A DNA stretch of 64,000 nucleotides, from the NCBI GenBank assembly GCA_963756515.1, contig CAVWNV010000011.1:248001-312000 (forward strand), in the 5' to 3' direction. Of the stretch, positions 1 through 9,602 are shown one piece after another. The DNA comes from Bog-756 sp963756515. GTDB lineage: Bacteria > Actinomycetota > Acidimicrobiia > Acidimicrobiales > RAAP-2. The translations under genes were made by a program, and so were the position numbers. A model generated the notes under the pieces. That model did not search any database. It saw only the letters and a program-made list of their open reading frames with translations, and was not told the origin of the DNA. The first letter of the stretch is position 1. Each line of letters begins with the position of its first letter.

Positions 1-328
1 CCCGGTCAATCTCCTCACCCTCCAGGTGGTGACCTCGGCCGGGGTACCGATGAGTGGCGCCACCGTCAAGCTCTCCACCGCCACGGCCGGCTGTGCGACC
101 ACCGACACCTTCACCCTTCCTGCCTCCGACGCCTACGGCTACGTGCACACCGCCATCCCCTACGGCACCTTCACCTACACGGTGACGGCCCAGAGCGGGC
201 TCACCACCGCCCCGGCCGGGGCTACCCTGACGGCCACCAACCCGGCCTACGTGACCGTCACCAAGTCCAGCCCGGCGTCGACCGTGAACACGTATCTGCC
301 CCAACCGGTGGTGGTGGCGTCATCATGA
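1..328 (+). CDS. C-terminal end of a secreted/surface protein with a carboxypeptidase-regulatory-like domain (partial)
   Basis: The reading frame is already open at base 2 and ends at TGA 326-328, so only the last 108 or so residues are seen. They are rich in Thr, Ala, Val and Ser and form a beta-sandwich-like pattern (VVTSAGVPMSGATVKLST, then GTFTYTVTAQSG), as in the CarboxypepD_reg/Ig-like domains of exported proteins. The stop overlaps the next start as ATGA (325-328), so it is the upstream member of the pilin operon. Its own N-terminus, which may carry a prepilin signal, lies outside the window. Function beyond a surface role is not known. Confidence 0.6.
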   Translation, partial: PVNLLTLQVVTSAGVPMSGATVKLSTATAGCATTDTFTLPASDAYGYVHTAIPYGTFTYTVTAQSGLTTAPAGATLTATNPAYVTVTKSSPASTVNTYLPQPVVVASS

Positions 329-1356
329 CGGCCCGGACCAAACCTTTGGCCGAGTTGTTCGGTCATCCGGCGCGCTGTCGCGCCGTAAAGGCGGCGATCG
401 ACCGGCGTCGGGCCGCAGCCGACGACCATGGGATCAGCCTGGTCGAGGTGCTCATCGCTTCGACCCTGATGCTCGTCCTCTTCACCTCGATCATGGTCAC
501 CATGGACATGCTCAACACGGTGAACAACAGCGTGAGCGCCCAGTCGCAGGAGTTCGAACAGGCACTCCCCGCCCTCGCCCCCCTGCAGAACCTGGTTCGG
601 GCCGAGGTCGAACCGGCCCCTCCCGCCACCGCCAACGGGAACCAGCTGCCCAGTCCGGGCTTCCAGCCCATCGGCAACTTCTCGCTGACCTTCTACGCCG
701 ACATCGGCACCGCCTACAACAACGTGACCTCGCTCGGCACCACCGGCGGTCCCGTCAAGGTGGTGGCCCAGGAGGTGGATAAGAACGGTAATCCGGTCAC
801 CTCGTCGACGACCTGCTCGACCGTGACCTCCTGCAACTTTCAGGTGGCGGAGTACCTGCCGCAGATCATCAACGGGGTGTCGACCTGCCCGATCGCCAAC
901 CAGGGCGGCACGGCCTGCAGCTACGGCGCCACCGGGACGGGCAGGCTTCTGGTCAACGTGGTGGGGTTGACCAACAATCCAAATCCGTCCAACGGCACCA
1001 TCCAGCCCATCTTCACCTACAACGTCTTCAATCCGACTGCGGGCATCGGCTGCACGCTGACCGGTACCTGCTCGGTCACCCCCAATCTCACCAGCAATGT
1101 CCCGAGTTCCGGGAACGGCTCGGCCACCGCCTGCCAGGCCCAGGTGCCGTCCGGGACCACTACGGTCGCCCAGACCTGTAACGACTACATCCAGAGCGTT
1201 GGCATCGAACTGATAGTGGCCCGCAAGGGCGCCGGCACCAACGGCAGCGTGGACGAGCAAAGCGTCGTCTACCGCTACGCCCAGAGTTCGGGCTCCACCT
1301 ACTACCCCTACCAACCGTCCTGCTTCTACGACGCCAGTGTGAGTTGCCCATCATGA
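325..1356 (+). CDS. Prepilin-type N-terminal cleavage/methylation protein (type IV pilin-like)
   Basis: A 343-residue protein with a long basic leader (about 36 residues), then the prepilin peptidase motif G36-ISLVEV with Glu at +5 (E41), then a hydrophobic helix (about 37-60). This is the hallmark of type IV pilins and pseudopilins, which are cut and N-methylated by PilD/TadV-type peptidases at the membrane. The rest is a Thr/Ser/Asn-rich extracellular domain with several cysteines that may form disulfides. It overlaps the upstream gene by ATGA and the downstream PilX-like gene by ATGA (1353-1356), so the three are probably translated together. PilW or PilV-like minor pilin is the most likely role; the exact class cannot be fixed from sequence alone. 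Confidence 0.8.
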   Translation: MTARTKPLAELFGHPARCRAVKAAIDRRRAAADDHGISLVEVLIASTLMLVLFTSIMVTMDMLNTVNNSVSAQSQEFEQALPALAPLQNLVRAEVEPAPPATANGNQLPSPGFQPIGNFSLTFYADIGTAYNNVTSLGTTGGPVKVVAQEVDKNGNPVTSSTTCSTVTSCNFQVAEYLPQIINGVSTCPIANQGGTACSYGATGTGRLLVNVVGLTNNPNPSNGTIQPIFTYNVFNPTAGIGCTLTGTCSVTPNLTSNVPSSGNGSATACQAQVPSGTTTVAQTCNDYIQSVGIELIVARKGAGTNGSVDEQSVVYRYAQSSGSTYYPYQPSCFYDASVSCPS

Positions 1357-4300
1357 ACCGTACCCACCCCAACCGTCCGTTCCGTCTGTCCCGCGCCATC
1401 AGGTCGCGTCGGGCCGCCAGCGCCACCGACCTGGGTCAGGCCGGCCTGGTCCTGGTGGTCGCCTTCTGCGTCCTGGCTTCGCTGGTCGGTGCGGTCATCG
1501 TCCAGACGGTGATCACCTCCAACCCACTGTTCCAGACCAAGGCGGTCGAGATCTACGCCCACCGGGCCATGGAGGCAGGTCAGAACGCCTTCCTCACCGC
1601 GGTGAATGCCAATCCCAGCCTGGCCCAGTGCAGCTCCAATACCAACAGCGCCGGGACCTGCAGCGGGATCGACTACGGCCAGTGGAACCTCGTCAACAAC
1701 TCCAATGCCTCGGGTTCCGACGCCCAGTACTACGCCTTCGGCAACCCGCAACCGACGTTCGACTCGACGACGCACGCCCTCACCACCCTGTCGGTCCAGG
1801 TGGTAGGGGCGGCCTATGACCCGAGCGCCACCAACAACTATCTCATCGACGAAGAGACGATGACCGTCACCCCGAGCAACGGGTTCCTGACCAACGTGTG
1901 GTGGTCGAACTACGAGAGCTACAACAGCAACGGCGACTACTCCACCTGCAACTACAACTGGAAGCTGAACTACGACATCAACGGATCCAACGCCAGCTGC
2001 GGCGGTGGGAACAATAACGGCAGCCCGGTCTATTTCGGTCCCAACGACTACCTCTTCGGACCGGTCTACACCAACGACTCGGTCTTCGTCAGCCCGTCGC
2101 CGGACTTCGGTACCACGGCGAACCCGTCCACCGTGACCACCGCCGACCCCCACTGCCTGTTCGTGGACAACAGTACCAATCGGGGCATGAATGGCAACTA
2201 CAGCAACTGCGCCGCCGCCACGAGCGACGTCGGCGCTCTCGACTCCGCAAACAGCTCCTACGGCCACTCGGTGGAACAGCCACCGGCGAACGACACCCAA
2301 CTGGCCACCATCGCCGGTCAGAACGGCTGCCTCTACTCCGGCCCCACCCAGATCACCCTGTCCACCGACGCCAACGGCAACGGCCAGATGACGGTGGTCA
2401 GCCCGGATACCTCGGAAGGAACCCAGACCGTCCAGGGCACCAGCTACCCATGGGACACCAACAACATCATCACCAACGTGAACAACTGCCCCGCCAACGG
2501 CACCGCCCCCCTGCCGTCCAACGGGGTGGTCTTCGTCCAGAACGCCACCAACTCGCAGACCCAGGCCTGGGCCAACCCCTTCGACGACCCGACCTATAAC
2601 AGCGCCACCAACGTCACCTCCAACCCGGCATCTCCCCAGGTCAACAAGAGCGTCACCCTGACCGCCACCGTGACCTCGGGATCGAGCAGCCTGACCAGTG
2701 GGGCCACGGTGGCCTTCAAACAGACCACCAAGACAGGGAGCCAGACAACGAGCAACACGATCAGCTCCTGCTCTGCCCAGTCGCTCACGACCGTCACTCC
2801 GGCCACCAATCCGCCCACCGCCACCGCCACCTGCACCTTCACCGAAGCCAGCAACGGAACCGGTGCGTTCACCGCCGTGTACTCCGGCGGCAACAACACC
2901 ACGTCGTCCCAGGGCAACCTGGGCCAGAACAACACCTTCAGCTCGTCCGTCTCCTACGGTCCCGACGCCCAGGTAACCGCAGGCGGGTGCTCCAACTGCT
3001 ACTACGGACAGACCAGTACGCCCGACGCCGAGGGTGACGCCTTCGTCAACGGATCCCTCTCAGGCCAACTGACCATCGGTACCGCCAACAACGTGATCAT
3101 CGACGGCAACATCACCTACGCCGACTGCAACTGGACGACCGGCCAGAGTGGCCTCAGTGTCGCCTCCAAAGGTCTGTGCCCCTACAACTCGGGAGGCACC
3201 AACGACGTCCTCGGCATGATCGCCAACAACTACGTCGAGGTCAACCGGCCGCTACTCAGTGCCGGAACGCTCGAGCCGTCGTGCGGAGCCAATCCCGCTC
3301 CGACCTGTGACCCGTCCAACGGATCGAGCGGCATCACCATCGACGCCGCCGTCCTTGCCCTCACCCAGTCGTTCGTGGTGAACAACTACTCGGTCGGATC
3401 GAAGGAGGGACCGCTGATCGTCTACGGGTCCATCCAGCAGTATGCCCGGGGGCCGGTGGGGACGTTCAGTGGTACGTCGCTGGTCTCCGGCTACCAGAAG
3501 TTCTACACCTGGAATCCGCTGCTCGACTTCGTCTCCCCGCCGAGCTACCTCACCCCCTCCACCCCTTCCTGGGTTCTCCAGGGAGTGGCCAACAACGCCG
3601 GCAACGGCGCCGTGGACACCTGCCCACCGTTGGACGGTCCGTACGGATCAGGGTCGTCACTCACCACGTACTGCTCGGACTCACCCGGCGGCCTGCCCAA
3701 CTTCCCGTCGGTGACCGCCCCTTCGGCACCGACCAACGTGACCGCCACGCCCAACAACGACGGGTCGGTCACCGTGACGTGGAATGCCTCCGTCTCGAAC
3801 GGGGCCTCGGCCATCACGGGCTACTCGGTCGTCCCGAACCCGGGCTGCACGAGCTGCACCGTCACCAACCTCTCGTCCACCAGCGCCACGGTCTCGGGCC
3901 TCACCCGGCACAACTGGTACAACTTCGCGGTCACGGCCACGAACGCGGTGGGGACATCGAACCCGTCGGTCGCATCCAACTCGGTCATGGCCCCGGACGT
4001 GCCCGCCGCTCCCACGAATGTCTCGGCCACCACCAACCAGAACGGCTCGGTCACGGTGAGTTGGACCGACCCGGCCAACAACGGTTCAACCATCTCCGGC
4101 TACGGCATCGTGCCCAGCCCGGCCTGCGGTTCGTGTAGCTACACCAACCTGAGTGGGTCCACCCTGTCCTCGGCCACGGTGTCCGGGCTCACTCCAGGTG
4201 GGACCTACTCCTTCACCGTGACCGCCACCAACGGGGTCGGAACCGGTTCGGCTTCGACGGCATCGAACAGTGTGGTGGCTCCCAACGTCCCCGCAGCACC

Positions 4301-5150
4301 CACGATCGGCACCGCTGTCTCCGGTAACGGATCGGCCTCGGTCAGCTGGACGGCTCCGACCGTGACCAACGGGTCCACCATCACCGGTTACGTGGTCACG
4401 CCGTACCTCAACGGGACCACCGCCCAGAGCCCGCAGACCTTCGTGTCCACCGCCACCAGCCAGACGGTGACCGGTCTGACCAACGGTTCGGCCTACACCT
4501 TCAAGGTGGCAGCCATCAACGGGGTGGGTACCGGAGCCCAGTCGGCGGCGTCCAACTCGGTCACCGTGGCCACCACGCCCGGTGCTCCGACCATCGGGAC
4601 TGCCACCGCCGGCGTCGGTTCGGCCACGGTCACATGGACGGCTCCAGGTTCCACCGGAGGCCAGCCCATCACCGGCTACGTGGTCACCCCCTACATCGGG
4701 TCGACGGCCCAGGCCGCCCAGACGTTCGCCTCGACAGCTACCACCGAGGTGGTGAGCAGCCTCACGGCCGGATCCTCGTACACCTTCAAGGTGGCGGCCA
4801 TCAACAGCGTGGGCACGGGCAGCTTGTCCTCGGCCACCAGCTCAGTCACCATCCCGACGGTGCCGGGCACTCCCACCGGGGTGACCGGATCGACCGGAAC
4901 GACCACGAAGACGGTCAACATCAGCTGGACCGCACCGTCCAACGGCGGCTCGGCCATCACCGGCTACACGGTGAGCGCCTACACCGGCACCACCCTGATC
5001 GGCACGGCGACCGTCACCGGCGTCACCAACACCAATCTGGCCTTCAGCCCCGCCCTGACCTCGGGCACCACCTACACCTTCAAGGTGGCCGCCACCAACG
5101 CCGTCGGCACAGGCAGTCAGACATCGGGGACCAGCATCAAAGCCAAGTAA
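1353..5150 (+). CDS. Giant PilX-like surface protein with an Ig-like domain and five fibronectin type III domains
   Basis: The ATG at 1353 overlaps the previous stop (ATGA) and gives 1265 residues. After a basic N-terminus there is one hydrophobic helix (about residues 29-51, beginning GQAGLVLVVAFCVLAS), which resembles the PilX/PilC-associated minor pilin N-terminus but lacks a clear G-xxxxE prepilin site. A long Asn/Ser/Gly-rich region follows, with a bacterial Ig-like domain at about 420-530. The C-terminus (about 787-1265) is five tandem fibronectin III domains with recurring motifs such as VTWTAP, ITGYVVTPY and YTFKVAAINGVGTG. It is probably a pilus-tip or pilus-bound adhesin. Domains 3 and 4 are very alike and may recombine. 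Confidence 0.75.
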   Translation: MNRTHPNRPFRLSRAIRSRRAASATDLGQAGLVLVVAFCVLASLVGAVIVQTVITSNPLFQTKAVEIYAHRAMEAGQNAFLTAVNANPSLAQCSSNTNSAGTCSGIDYGQWNLVNNSNASGSDAQYYAFGNPQPTFDSTTHALTTLSVQVVGAAYDPSATNNYLIDEETMTVTPSNGFLTNVWWSNYESYNSNGDYSTCNYNWKLNYDINGSNASCGGGNNNGSPVYFGPNDYLFGPVYTNDSVFVSPSPDFGTTANPSTVTTADPHCLFVDNSTNRGMNGNYSNCAAATSDVGALDSANSSYGHSVEQPPANDTQLATIAGQNGCLYSGPTQITLSTDANGNGQMTVVSPDTSEGTQTVQGTSYPWDTNNIITNVNNCPANGTAPLPSNGVVFVQNATNSQTQAWANPFDDPTYNSATNVTSNPASPQVNKSVTLTATVTSGSSSLTSGATVAFKQTTKTGSQTTSNTISSCSAQSLTTVTPATNPPTATATCTFTEASNGTGAFTAVYSGGNNTTSSQGNLGQNNTFSSSVSYGPDAQVTAGGCSNCYYGQTSTPDAEGDAFVNGSLSGQLTIGTANNVIIDGNITYADCNWTTGQSGLSVASKGLCPYNSGGTNDVLGMIANNYVEVNRPLLSAGTLEPSCGANPAPTCDPSNGSSGITIDAAVLALTQSFVVNNYSVGSKEGPLIVYGSIQQYARGPVGTFSGTSLVSGYQKFYTWNPLLDFVSPPSYLTPSTPSWVLQGVANNAGNGAVDTCPPLDGPYGSGSSLTTYCSDSPGGLPNFPSVTAPSAPTNVTATPNNDGSVTVTWNASVSNGASAITGYSVVPNPGCTSCTVTNLSSTSATVSGLTRHNWYNFAVTATNAVGTSNPSVASNSVMAPDVPAAPTNVSATTNQNGSVTVSWTDPANNGSTISGYGIVPSPACGSCSYTNLSGSTLSSATVSGLTPGGTYSFTVTATNGVGTGSASTASNSVVAPNVPAAPTIGTAVSGNGSASVSWTAPTVTNGSTITGYVVTPYLNGTTAQSPQTFVSTATSQTVTGLTNGSAYTFKVAAINGVGTGAQSAASNSVTVATTPGAPTIGTATAGVGSATVTWTAPGSTGGQPITGYVVTPYIGSTAQAAQTFASTATTEVVSSLTAGSSYTFKVAAINSVGTGSLSSATSSVTIPTVPGTPTGVTGSTGTTTKTVNISWTAPSNGGSAITGYTVSAYTGTTLIGTATVTGVTNTNLAFSPALTSGTTYTFKVAATNAVGTGSQTSGTSIKAK

Positions 5151-5213
5151 CCCACCGGTGCCTCCCCGCTTCCTAGGCCGGCGGGCCCGGTCAGAGGGAG
5201 TGCCTCCGGCAGG

Positions 5214-5219
5214 TAGCCT
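5214..5219 (+). promoter_or_regulatory. -10 box TAGCCT of typA
   Basis: TAGCCT lies nine bases before the typA ATG (5229), so the transcript would have at most a few untranslated bases. No good -35 was recognised. Confidence 0.45.
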
Positions 5220-5228
5220 GCGGAGCCC

Positions 5229-7067
5229 ATGCCTGTTCTGACCCGAGACGACATCCGCAACGTGGCCATCGTGGCCCACGTCGACCACGGCAAGACCACC
5301 CTGGTCGACGCCATGCTGTGGCAGTCCGGGGCCTTCCGGGCCAACGAATCGGTCAACGAGCGGGTGATGGACTCGGGCGACCTGGAGCGTGAGAAGGGCA
5401 TCACCATCCTGGCCAAGAACACCGCCGTCCTCCACAACGGGGTCAAGATCAACATCATCGACACCCCGGGCCACGCCGACTTCGGTGGCGAGGTGGAGCG
5501 GGGGCTGACCATGGTGGACGGGGTTCTGCTGCTGGTGGACGCATCCGAGGGCCCGCTGCCCCAGACCCGGTTCGTGCTGCGCAAGGCGCTCGAGGCCCGG
5601 CTGCCGGTGGTGCTGGTGGTGAACAAGGTCGACCGGGCCGACGCCCGCATCGACGAAGTCGTCCACGAGGTGGAGGAGCTCTTCCTCGACCTCGACGCCG
5701 ACGAGCACCAGATCGACTTCCCCATCCTGTTCGCCAATGCCCGGGCCGGATGGGCCGCCACCGAGCAGGGCGTGGAGGGCACCGATCTGGAGCCGCTGTT
5801 CGAGGCCATCGTGAACCGCATCCCCGCCCCCCACTTCGACCCGGCCACGCCGCTGCAGGCCATCGTGTCCAATCTCGATGCCAGTCCCTACCTGGGCCGA
5901 CTGGCCATCTGCCGGGTCCACAACGGCACCCTGCGGAAGGGGGCGCTGGTGGCCTGGTGCAAGATCGACGGCACCATCGAGCGCACGAAGATCACCGAGC
6001 TGTACGTGACCGATGCCCTGGACCGGGTCGATGCGGCCGAGGCCGGACCGGGCGAGATCGCCGCCGTGGCCGGCATGGCCGACATCACCATCGGCGAGAC
6101 CCTGGCCGATCCGGACGACCCCCGTCCGCTCCCGGTGATCACCGTCGACGAACCCAGCCTGGCCATGACCATCGGCATCAACACCTCCCCCCTGGCCGGC
6201 GCCGACGGCAAGAAGCTCACCGCCCGCCAGATCCTGGGGCGGCTGGAGACCGAGCTGATCGGCAACGTGTCCCTGCGGGTCAATCCCACCGAGCGGCCCG
6301 ACACCTGGGAGGTCCAGGGCCGGGGCGAGCTCCAACTGGCCGTGCTGGTCGAGACCATGCGACGCGAGGGGTTCGAGTTGACCGTGGGCAAGCCCCAGGT
6401 CGTCACCCGCCAGATCGACGGCAAGATCCACGAGCCGATGGAGCGGGTGGCTATCGACGTCCCCGACGACTACCTGGGCGTGGTGACCCAGCTGATGGCC
6501 CTGCGCAAGGGGACCCTGATCGAGATGGTCAACCACGGCACCGGTTGGGTGCGGATGGACTACCGGGTCCCGGCCCGGGGACTGGTGGGGTTCCGGACCG
6601 AGTTCATGACCGAGACGCGGGGAACCGGCATGCTCCACCACGTCTTCGACGGCTGGGAGCCCTGGCACGGCGAGCTCAAGACCAAACGGAACGGCTCCAT
6701 GGTGGCCGACCGCCGCGGCTTCACCACCGGCTACACCCTGATGAGCCTGCAGGAGCGCGGCATCCTCCTGGTGGGCCCGGGCACCGAGGTGTACGAGGGC
6801 ATGGTGGTGGGCGAGAACGCCCGCGACGAGGAGATGGACGTCAACCCGACCAAGGAGAAGAAGCAGACCAACATCCGGTCGGCGGCCGCCGACGAGGCCA
6901 TCCGGCTGACACCTCCCCTCCTGCTGTCGCTGGAGCAGGCCCTCGAGTTCATCACCGACGACGAGTGCGTCGAGGTGACGCCGGTGTCGGTCCGTCTGCG
7001 CAAGGTGGTCCTGGAGCAGGCCACGCGGGGGCGACAGCGGAGTCGGGCCCGCAAGTCCGGGGCCTGA
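5229..7067 (+). CDS. typA: Translational GTPase TypA/BipA
   Basis: A 612-residue member of the translation factor GTPase superfamily, which binds the 70S ribosome and is needed for ribosome assembly and growth under stress. The G domain shows G1 AHVDHGKTT near residue 16, the switch/G2 region REKGITI, G3 DTPGHADFGGEVER, and G4 NKVD. The beta-barrel domain II, EF-G-like domains III and V and the BipA-specific C-terminal domain follow, and the length is usual for the family. The C-terminus is basic (RGRQRSRARKSG), fitting ribosome contact. It stands alone, 78 bases after the pilin operon and just before tRNA-Gln on the other strand. Confidence 0.97.
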   Translation: MPVLTRDDIRNVAIVAHVDHGKTTLVDAMLWQSGAFRANESVNERVMDSGDLEREKGITILAKNTAVLHNGVKINIIDTPGHADFGGEVERGLTMVDGVLLLVDASEGPLPQTRFVLRKALEARLPVVLVVNKVDRADARIDEVVHEVEELFLDLDADEHQIDFPILFANARAGWAATEQGVEGTDLEPLFEAIVNRIPAPHFDPATPLQAIVSNLDASPYLGRLAICRVHNGTLRKGALVAWCKIDGTIERTKITELYVTDALDRVDAAEAGPGEIAAVAGMADITIGETLADPDDPRPLPVITVDEPSLAMTIGINTSPLAGADGKKLTARQILGRLETELIGNVSLRVNPTERPDTWEVQGRGELQLAVLVETMRREGFELTVGKPQVVTRQIDGKIHEPMERVAIDVPDDYLGVVTQLMALRKGTLIEMVNHGTGWVRMDYRVPARGLVGFRTEFMTETRGTGMLHHVFDGWEPWHGELKTKRNGSMVADRRGFTTGYTLMSLQERGILLVGPGTEVYEGMVVGENARDEEMDVNPTKEKKQTNIRSAAADEAIRLTPPLLLSLEQALEFITDDECVEVTPVSVRLRKVVLEQATRGRQRSRARKSGA

Positions 7068-7125
7068 ACATGGAGCGGATGGAGCGGACGAAGCCGATGA
7101 ACGGCCGGGTGGACCGGGACTGAGC

Positions 7126-7197
7126 TCCGAGGGGAGGGCTCGAACCTCCAACATCTGGCTCCAAAGGCCAGCGTTCTGCCAATTGAACTACCTCGGA
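7126..7197 (-). tRNA. tRNA-Gln (anticodon UUG)
   Basis: The minus strand folds into a cloverleaf: acceptor arm 7197-7191 paired with 7132-7126, D arm with TTCAATTGGCAGAA, anticodon stem CTGGC/GCCAG with loop CTTTGGA (anticodon TTG at 7164-7162), and T arm GGAGG-TTCGAGC-CCTCC. The 3' CCA is not encoded. It lies opposite the end of typA and ahead of the response regulator. Confidence 0.95.
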
Positions 7198-7357
7198 ACG
7201 GTGATGGTCGTCCGGCCCGGCCACGGGCCCAGGCTACCCCCGGTACCAGCGGCGCCGGCCCTTCCGTCGGCCCCGATCCGGGGCCCGGCCTGCCGCCGTG
7301 CGCCGCCGCCGTCTCCGTCGCCGTCGAGTCTGTCACGGCAAGCCGGCACGACCCCGA

Positions 7358-7363
7358 TAGGCT
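7358..7363 (+). promoter_or_regulatory. -10 box TAGGCT of the two-component operon
   Basis: TAGGCT ends nine bases before the ATG at 7373, fitting a leaderless or nearly leaderless message. The stretch 7198-7357 holds no gene that I can support. Confidence 0.4.
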
Positions 7364-7372
7364 CCCGGCCCG

Positions 7373-8044
7373 ATGCGAGTCCTCGTCGTGGATGACGATC
7401 CAGCCGTCAGCGGAGCCCTCAACCGCGCCCTCCGGCTCGAGGGTTACGAGGTCTCCCTGGCCGTCGACGGACCCCAGGCCCTCGAAGAGGTGGCCATCCG
7501 CCCGCCCGACGCCGTCGTGCTCGACATCGGTCTGCCCGTCATCGACGGGCTGGACGTGTGCCGGAGGTTGCGGGCCGCCGGTGACGACACGCCGGTGCTC
7601 ATGCTGACGGCCCGCGACGCCATCAACGACCGTGTCCAGGGACTCGACGCCGGGGCCGACGACTACCTGGTCAAGCCGTTCGCCCTGGCCGAGCTGTTGG
7701 CCCGGTTGCGCGCCCTCCTCCGCCGCCGTCCCGACGACACCGACGAGGCGCTGCAGTTCGCCGACCTCAGTCTCGACCCGGTCACCCGCGAGGCGCGTCG
7801 CGGCGACCGGCCGTTCCCGCTCACCCGTATCGAGTTCGACCTCCTCGAACTGCTGTTGCGCCACCCGCGTCAGGTCCTGACCCGCGAGCTCATCTTGGAC
7901 CGCGTGTGGGGCTACACCTTCGACTCGGGCACCAACTCGCTGGCCGTCTACGTCGGGTACCTCCGGCGCAAGACCGAGGCCGGAGGTGAGCCGCGTCTCA
8001 TCCACACGGCGCGTGGGGTCGGCTACGTCCTGCGCGAGACCTGA
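7373..8044 (+). CDS. OmpR/PhoB-family response regulator (MprA-like)
   Basis: A 223-residue two-domain regulator. The receiver domain (1-120) has the acidic pocket D7-D9, phosphoacceptor D51 (VVLDIGLP), T79 (MLTA) and K101 (LVKPF). The winged-helix DNA-binding domain (about 130-223) has the family pattern LTRIEFDLLELLLRHP and the recognition-helix region ending in YLRRK and GVGYVLRET. It would bind direct repeats upstream of target genes after phosphorylation by the kinase encoded 29 bases downstream. It resembles the mycobacterial MprA group of envelope-stress regulators, but the signal is unknown. Confidence 0.92.
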   Translation: MRVLVVDDDPAVSGALNRALRLEGYEVSLAVDGPQALEEVAIRPPDAVVLDIGLPVIDGLDVCRRLRAAGDDTPVLMLTARDAINDRVQGLDAGADDYLVKPFALAELLARLRALLRRRPDDTDEALQFADLSLDPVTREARRGDRPFPLTRIEFDLLELLLRHPRQVLTRELILDRVWGYTFDSGTNSLAVYVGYLRRKTEAGGEPRLIHTARGVGYVLRET

Positions 8045-8073
8045 GCCGTGGACCCGACCGGTGGTGGACGGCG

Positions 8074-9477
8074 GTGACCTTCCGGGGGCGACTGGTACTG
8101 ACCGCCACCGCGGCGGTGCTGGTAGTGGTGGTGCTCGGCTCGATCGCCACCTACCTGGTGGCCTACAACTCACTGGTCGGCTCGGTGGACGTGACGCTGA
8201 ACGCCGAGGCCCAGTCCTTCATCAACAGCCAGACACCGCAGCCCATCTACAACGTGTGCGGCGCCACCGCCGGACAGTGCATCCAGTTGGTCCTCCCGGT
8301 CGGCACCGTCAACGAGGCCGACGGGGTGGCCGTGCTCCCCATCACCGCAGCGGTCCGGACAGTGGCCTCCAGCCAGGGCAACGCCCCGAACGTGTACTTC
8401 TCCACCATGGTCGGCGACCTGGCCGTGCGCGAGGTGGTGGCCGCCCTCCCGCCCCAATTCCAGTACCGGGGCGTCGAGAACTACGAGAGGCTCCCCGAGG
8501 GTGGCGCCCTCCAGATCACCGCGCCGTTGACCGGCGTCAACGAGGAGCTCCACCGCCTGGCCCTGGCCCTGTGGCTGATCGTGATCATCGGGGTCACCGT
8601 GGCCGTCCTGCTCGGCCTGGCCGTCGGTCGCACGGTGCTGCGGCCCCTCAACAGCCTGACCCTGTCCATCGAGCAGCTGGCCGAGACCACCGATGTCTCG
8701 CAACGGCTGGATCCCGGAGGGCCCGACGAGCTCGGTCGCCTGCGTCGGGCCTTCAACCGGCTGTTGGTGGCCCTCGACACGTCGCGGGACAGCCAGCGGC
8801 AGCTGGTGCTCGACGCCTCGCACGAACTCCGCACCCCCCTGACCAGCCTCCGCACCAACATGGAGGTGGCCCGGCGGCTGGAGGAGCTCGACCCGGCCGA
8901 ACGCGACGTCCTGATCAGCGACGTGGTGACCCAGATGGACGAGCTCACCAGCCTGGTGGCCGACATGGCCGAACTGGCCCGGGGCGAGCAGCCCAGGGTG
9001 ACGGCCGAACCGATCCGTCTCGACCTCGTCGTCCTGGAGGCGGTGAGCGCGGCCACCACCCACGGGCGCAGTCGCGGCGTCACCTTCGACGCCCGCGTGG
9101 CGCCCACCTGGGTGTCGGGATCCCTGGCCCGCATCGGGCGGGCCGTCGACAACCTCTTGGACAACGCCCTCAAGTGGAGCCCGGACGGCGGGGTGGTCGA
9201 GGTGGCCTGCTCCGGGGGGACCCTGATCGTCCGGGACCACGGCCCCGGCGTGGACCCGAGCGACGTCGCCTTCATCTTCGACCGCTTCTACCGGTCCCCG
9301 GGGGCCCGGGCCCGGCCCGGCTCCGGCCTGGGTCTGGCCATCGTGGCCCAGGTGGCCAGGGACGAGGGGGGTAGCGTCAACGTCTACCAGGCCCAGGGGG
9401 GCGGAGCGGTCTTCCGGTTCAGCCTGCCCGAGATCACCGCACCCGAGGACCAGGGGGATGCACCCGAAGCGGAGTGA
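8074..9477 (+). CDS. Membrane sensor histidine kinase (MprB-like)
   Basis: A 467-residue kinase starting at GTG 8074; no earlier in-frame start is evident. It has a transmembrane helix at about 7-30, a short extracellular sensor region with two cysteines, a second helix at about 165-187, a HAMP domain, then the HisKA motif DASHELRTPL with phosphorylated H250, and the ATP-binding boxes (DNLLDNALKW, DHGPGVDP, GSGLGLAIV). It follows the response regulator directly and should be its partner. The sensor region is not recognisable. Confidence 0.92.
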   Translation: MTFRGRLVLTATAAVLVVVVLGSIATYLVAYNSLVGSVDVTLNAEAQSFINSQTPQPIYNVCGATAGQCIQLVLPVGTVNEADGVAVLPITAAVRTVASSQGNAPNVYFSTMVGDLAVREVVAALPPQFQYRGVENYERLPEGGALQITAPLTGVNEELHRLALALWLIVIIGVTVAVLLGLAVGRTVLRPLNSLTLSIEQLAETTDVSQRLDPGGPDELGRLRRAFNRLLVALDTSRDSQRQLVLDASHELRTPLTSLRTNMEVARRLEELDPAERDVLISDVVTQMDELTSLVADMAELARGEQPRVTAEPIRLDLVVLEAVSAATTHGRSRGVTFDARVAPTWVSGSLARIGRAVDNLLDNALKWSPDGGVVEVACSGGTLIVRDHGPGVDPSDVAFIFDRFYRSPGARARPGSGLGLAIVAQVARDEGGSVNVYQAQGGGAVFRFSLPEITAPEDQGDAPEAE

Positions 9478-9586
9478 GCCCGGTCGGCGGCTCCGGGAGG
9501 GGTGGGCCGGCTCCCACCTCCGGCCCGTCCTCTGGCCCCCCGGCTCCGGCCCGGCCCTGGCCGTGGCGCAAAACTCCCTGGTCGAC

Positions 9587-9592
9587 TAGGGT
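9587..9592 (+). promoter_or_regulatory. -10 box TAGGGT of the bS22 gene
   Basis: TAGGGT lies ten bases before the ATG at 9603, in the short GC-rich gap after the histidine kinase gene, suggesting that this tiny gene has its own promoter. Confidence 0.4.
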
Positions 9593-9602
9593 GCCGAGCG
9601 AG

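Noticed and set aside
7070..7123. 17-codon frame right after typA
   Set aside because: It is the end of a shadow frame of typA and has no promoter or conserved motif.
4842..7154. 770-codon open frame antisense to typA
   Set aside because: High-GC genomes produce long empty frames opposite strong genes. Its translation is His/Gly/Asp-rich with no family motif, and typA is unmistakable on the other strand.
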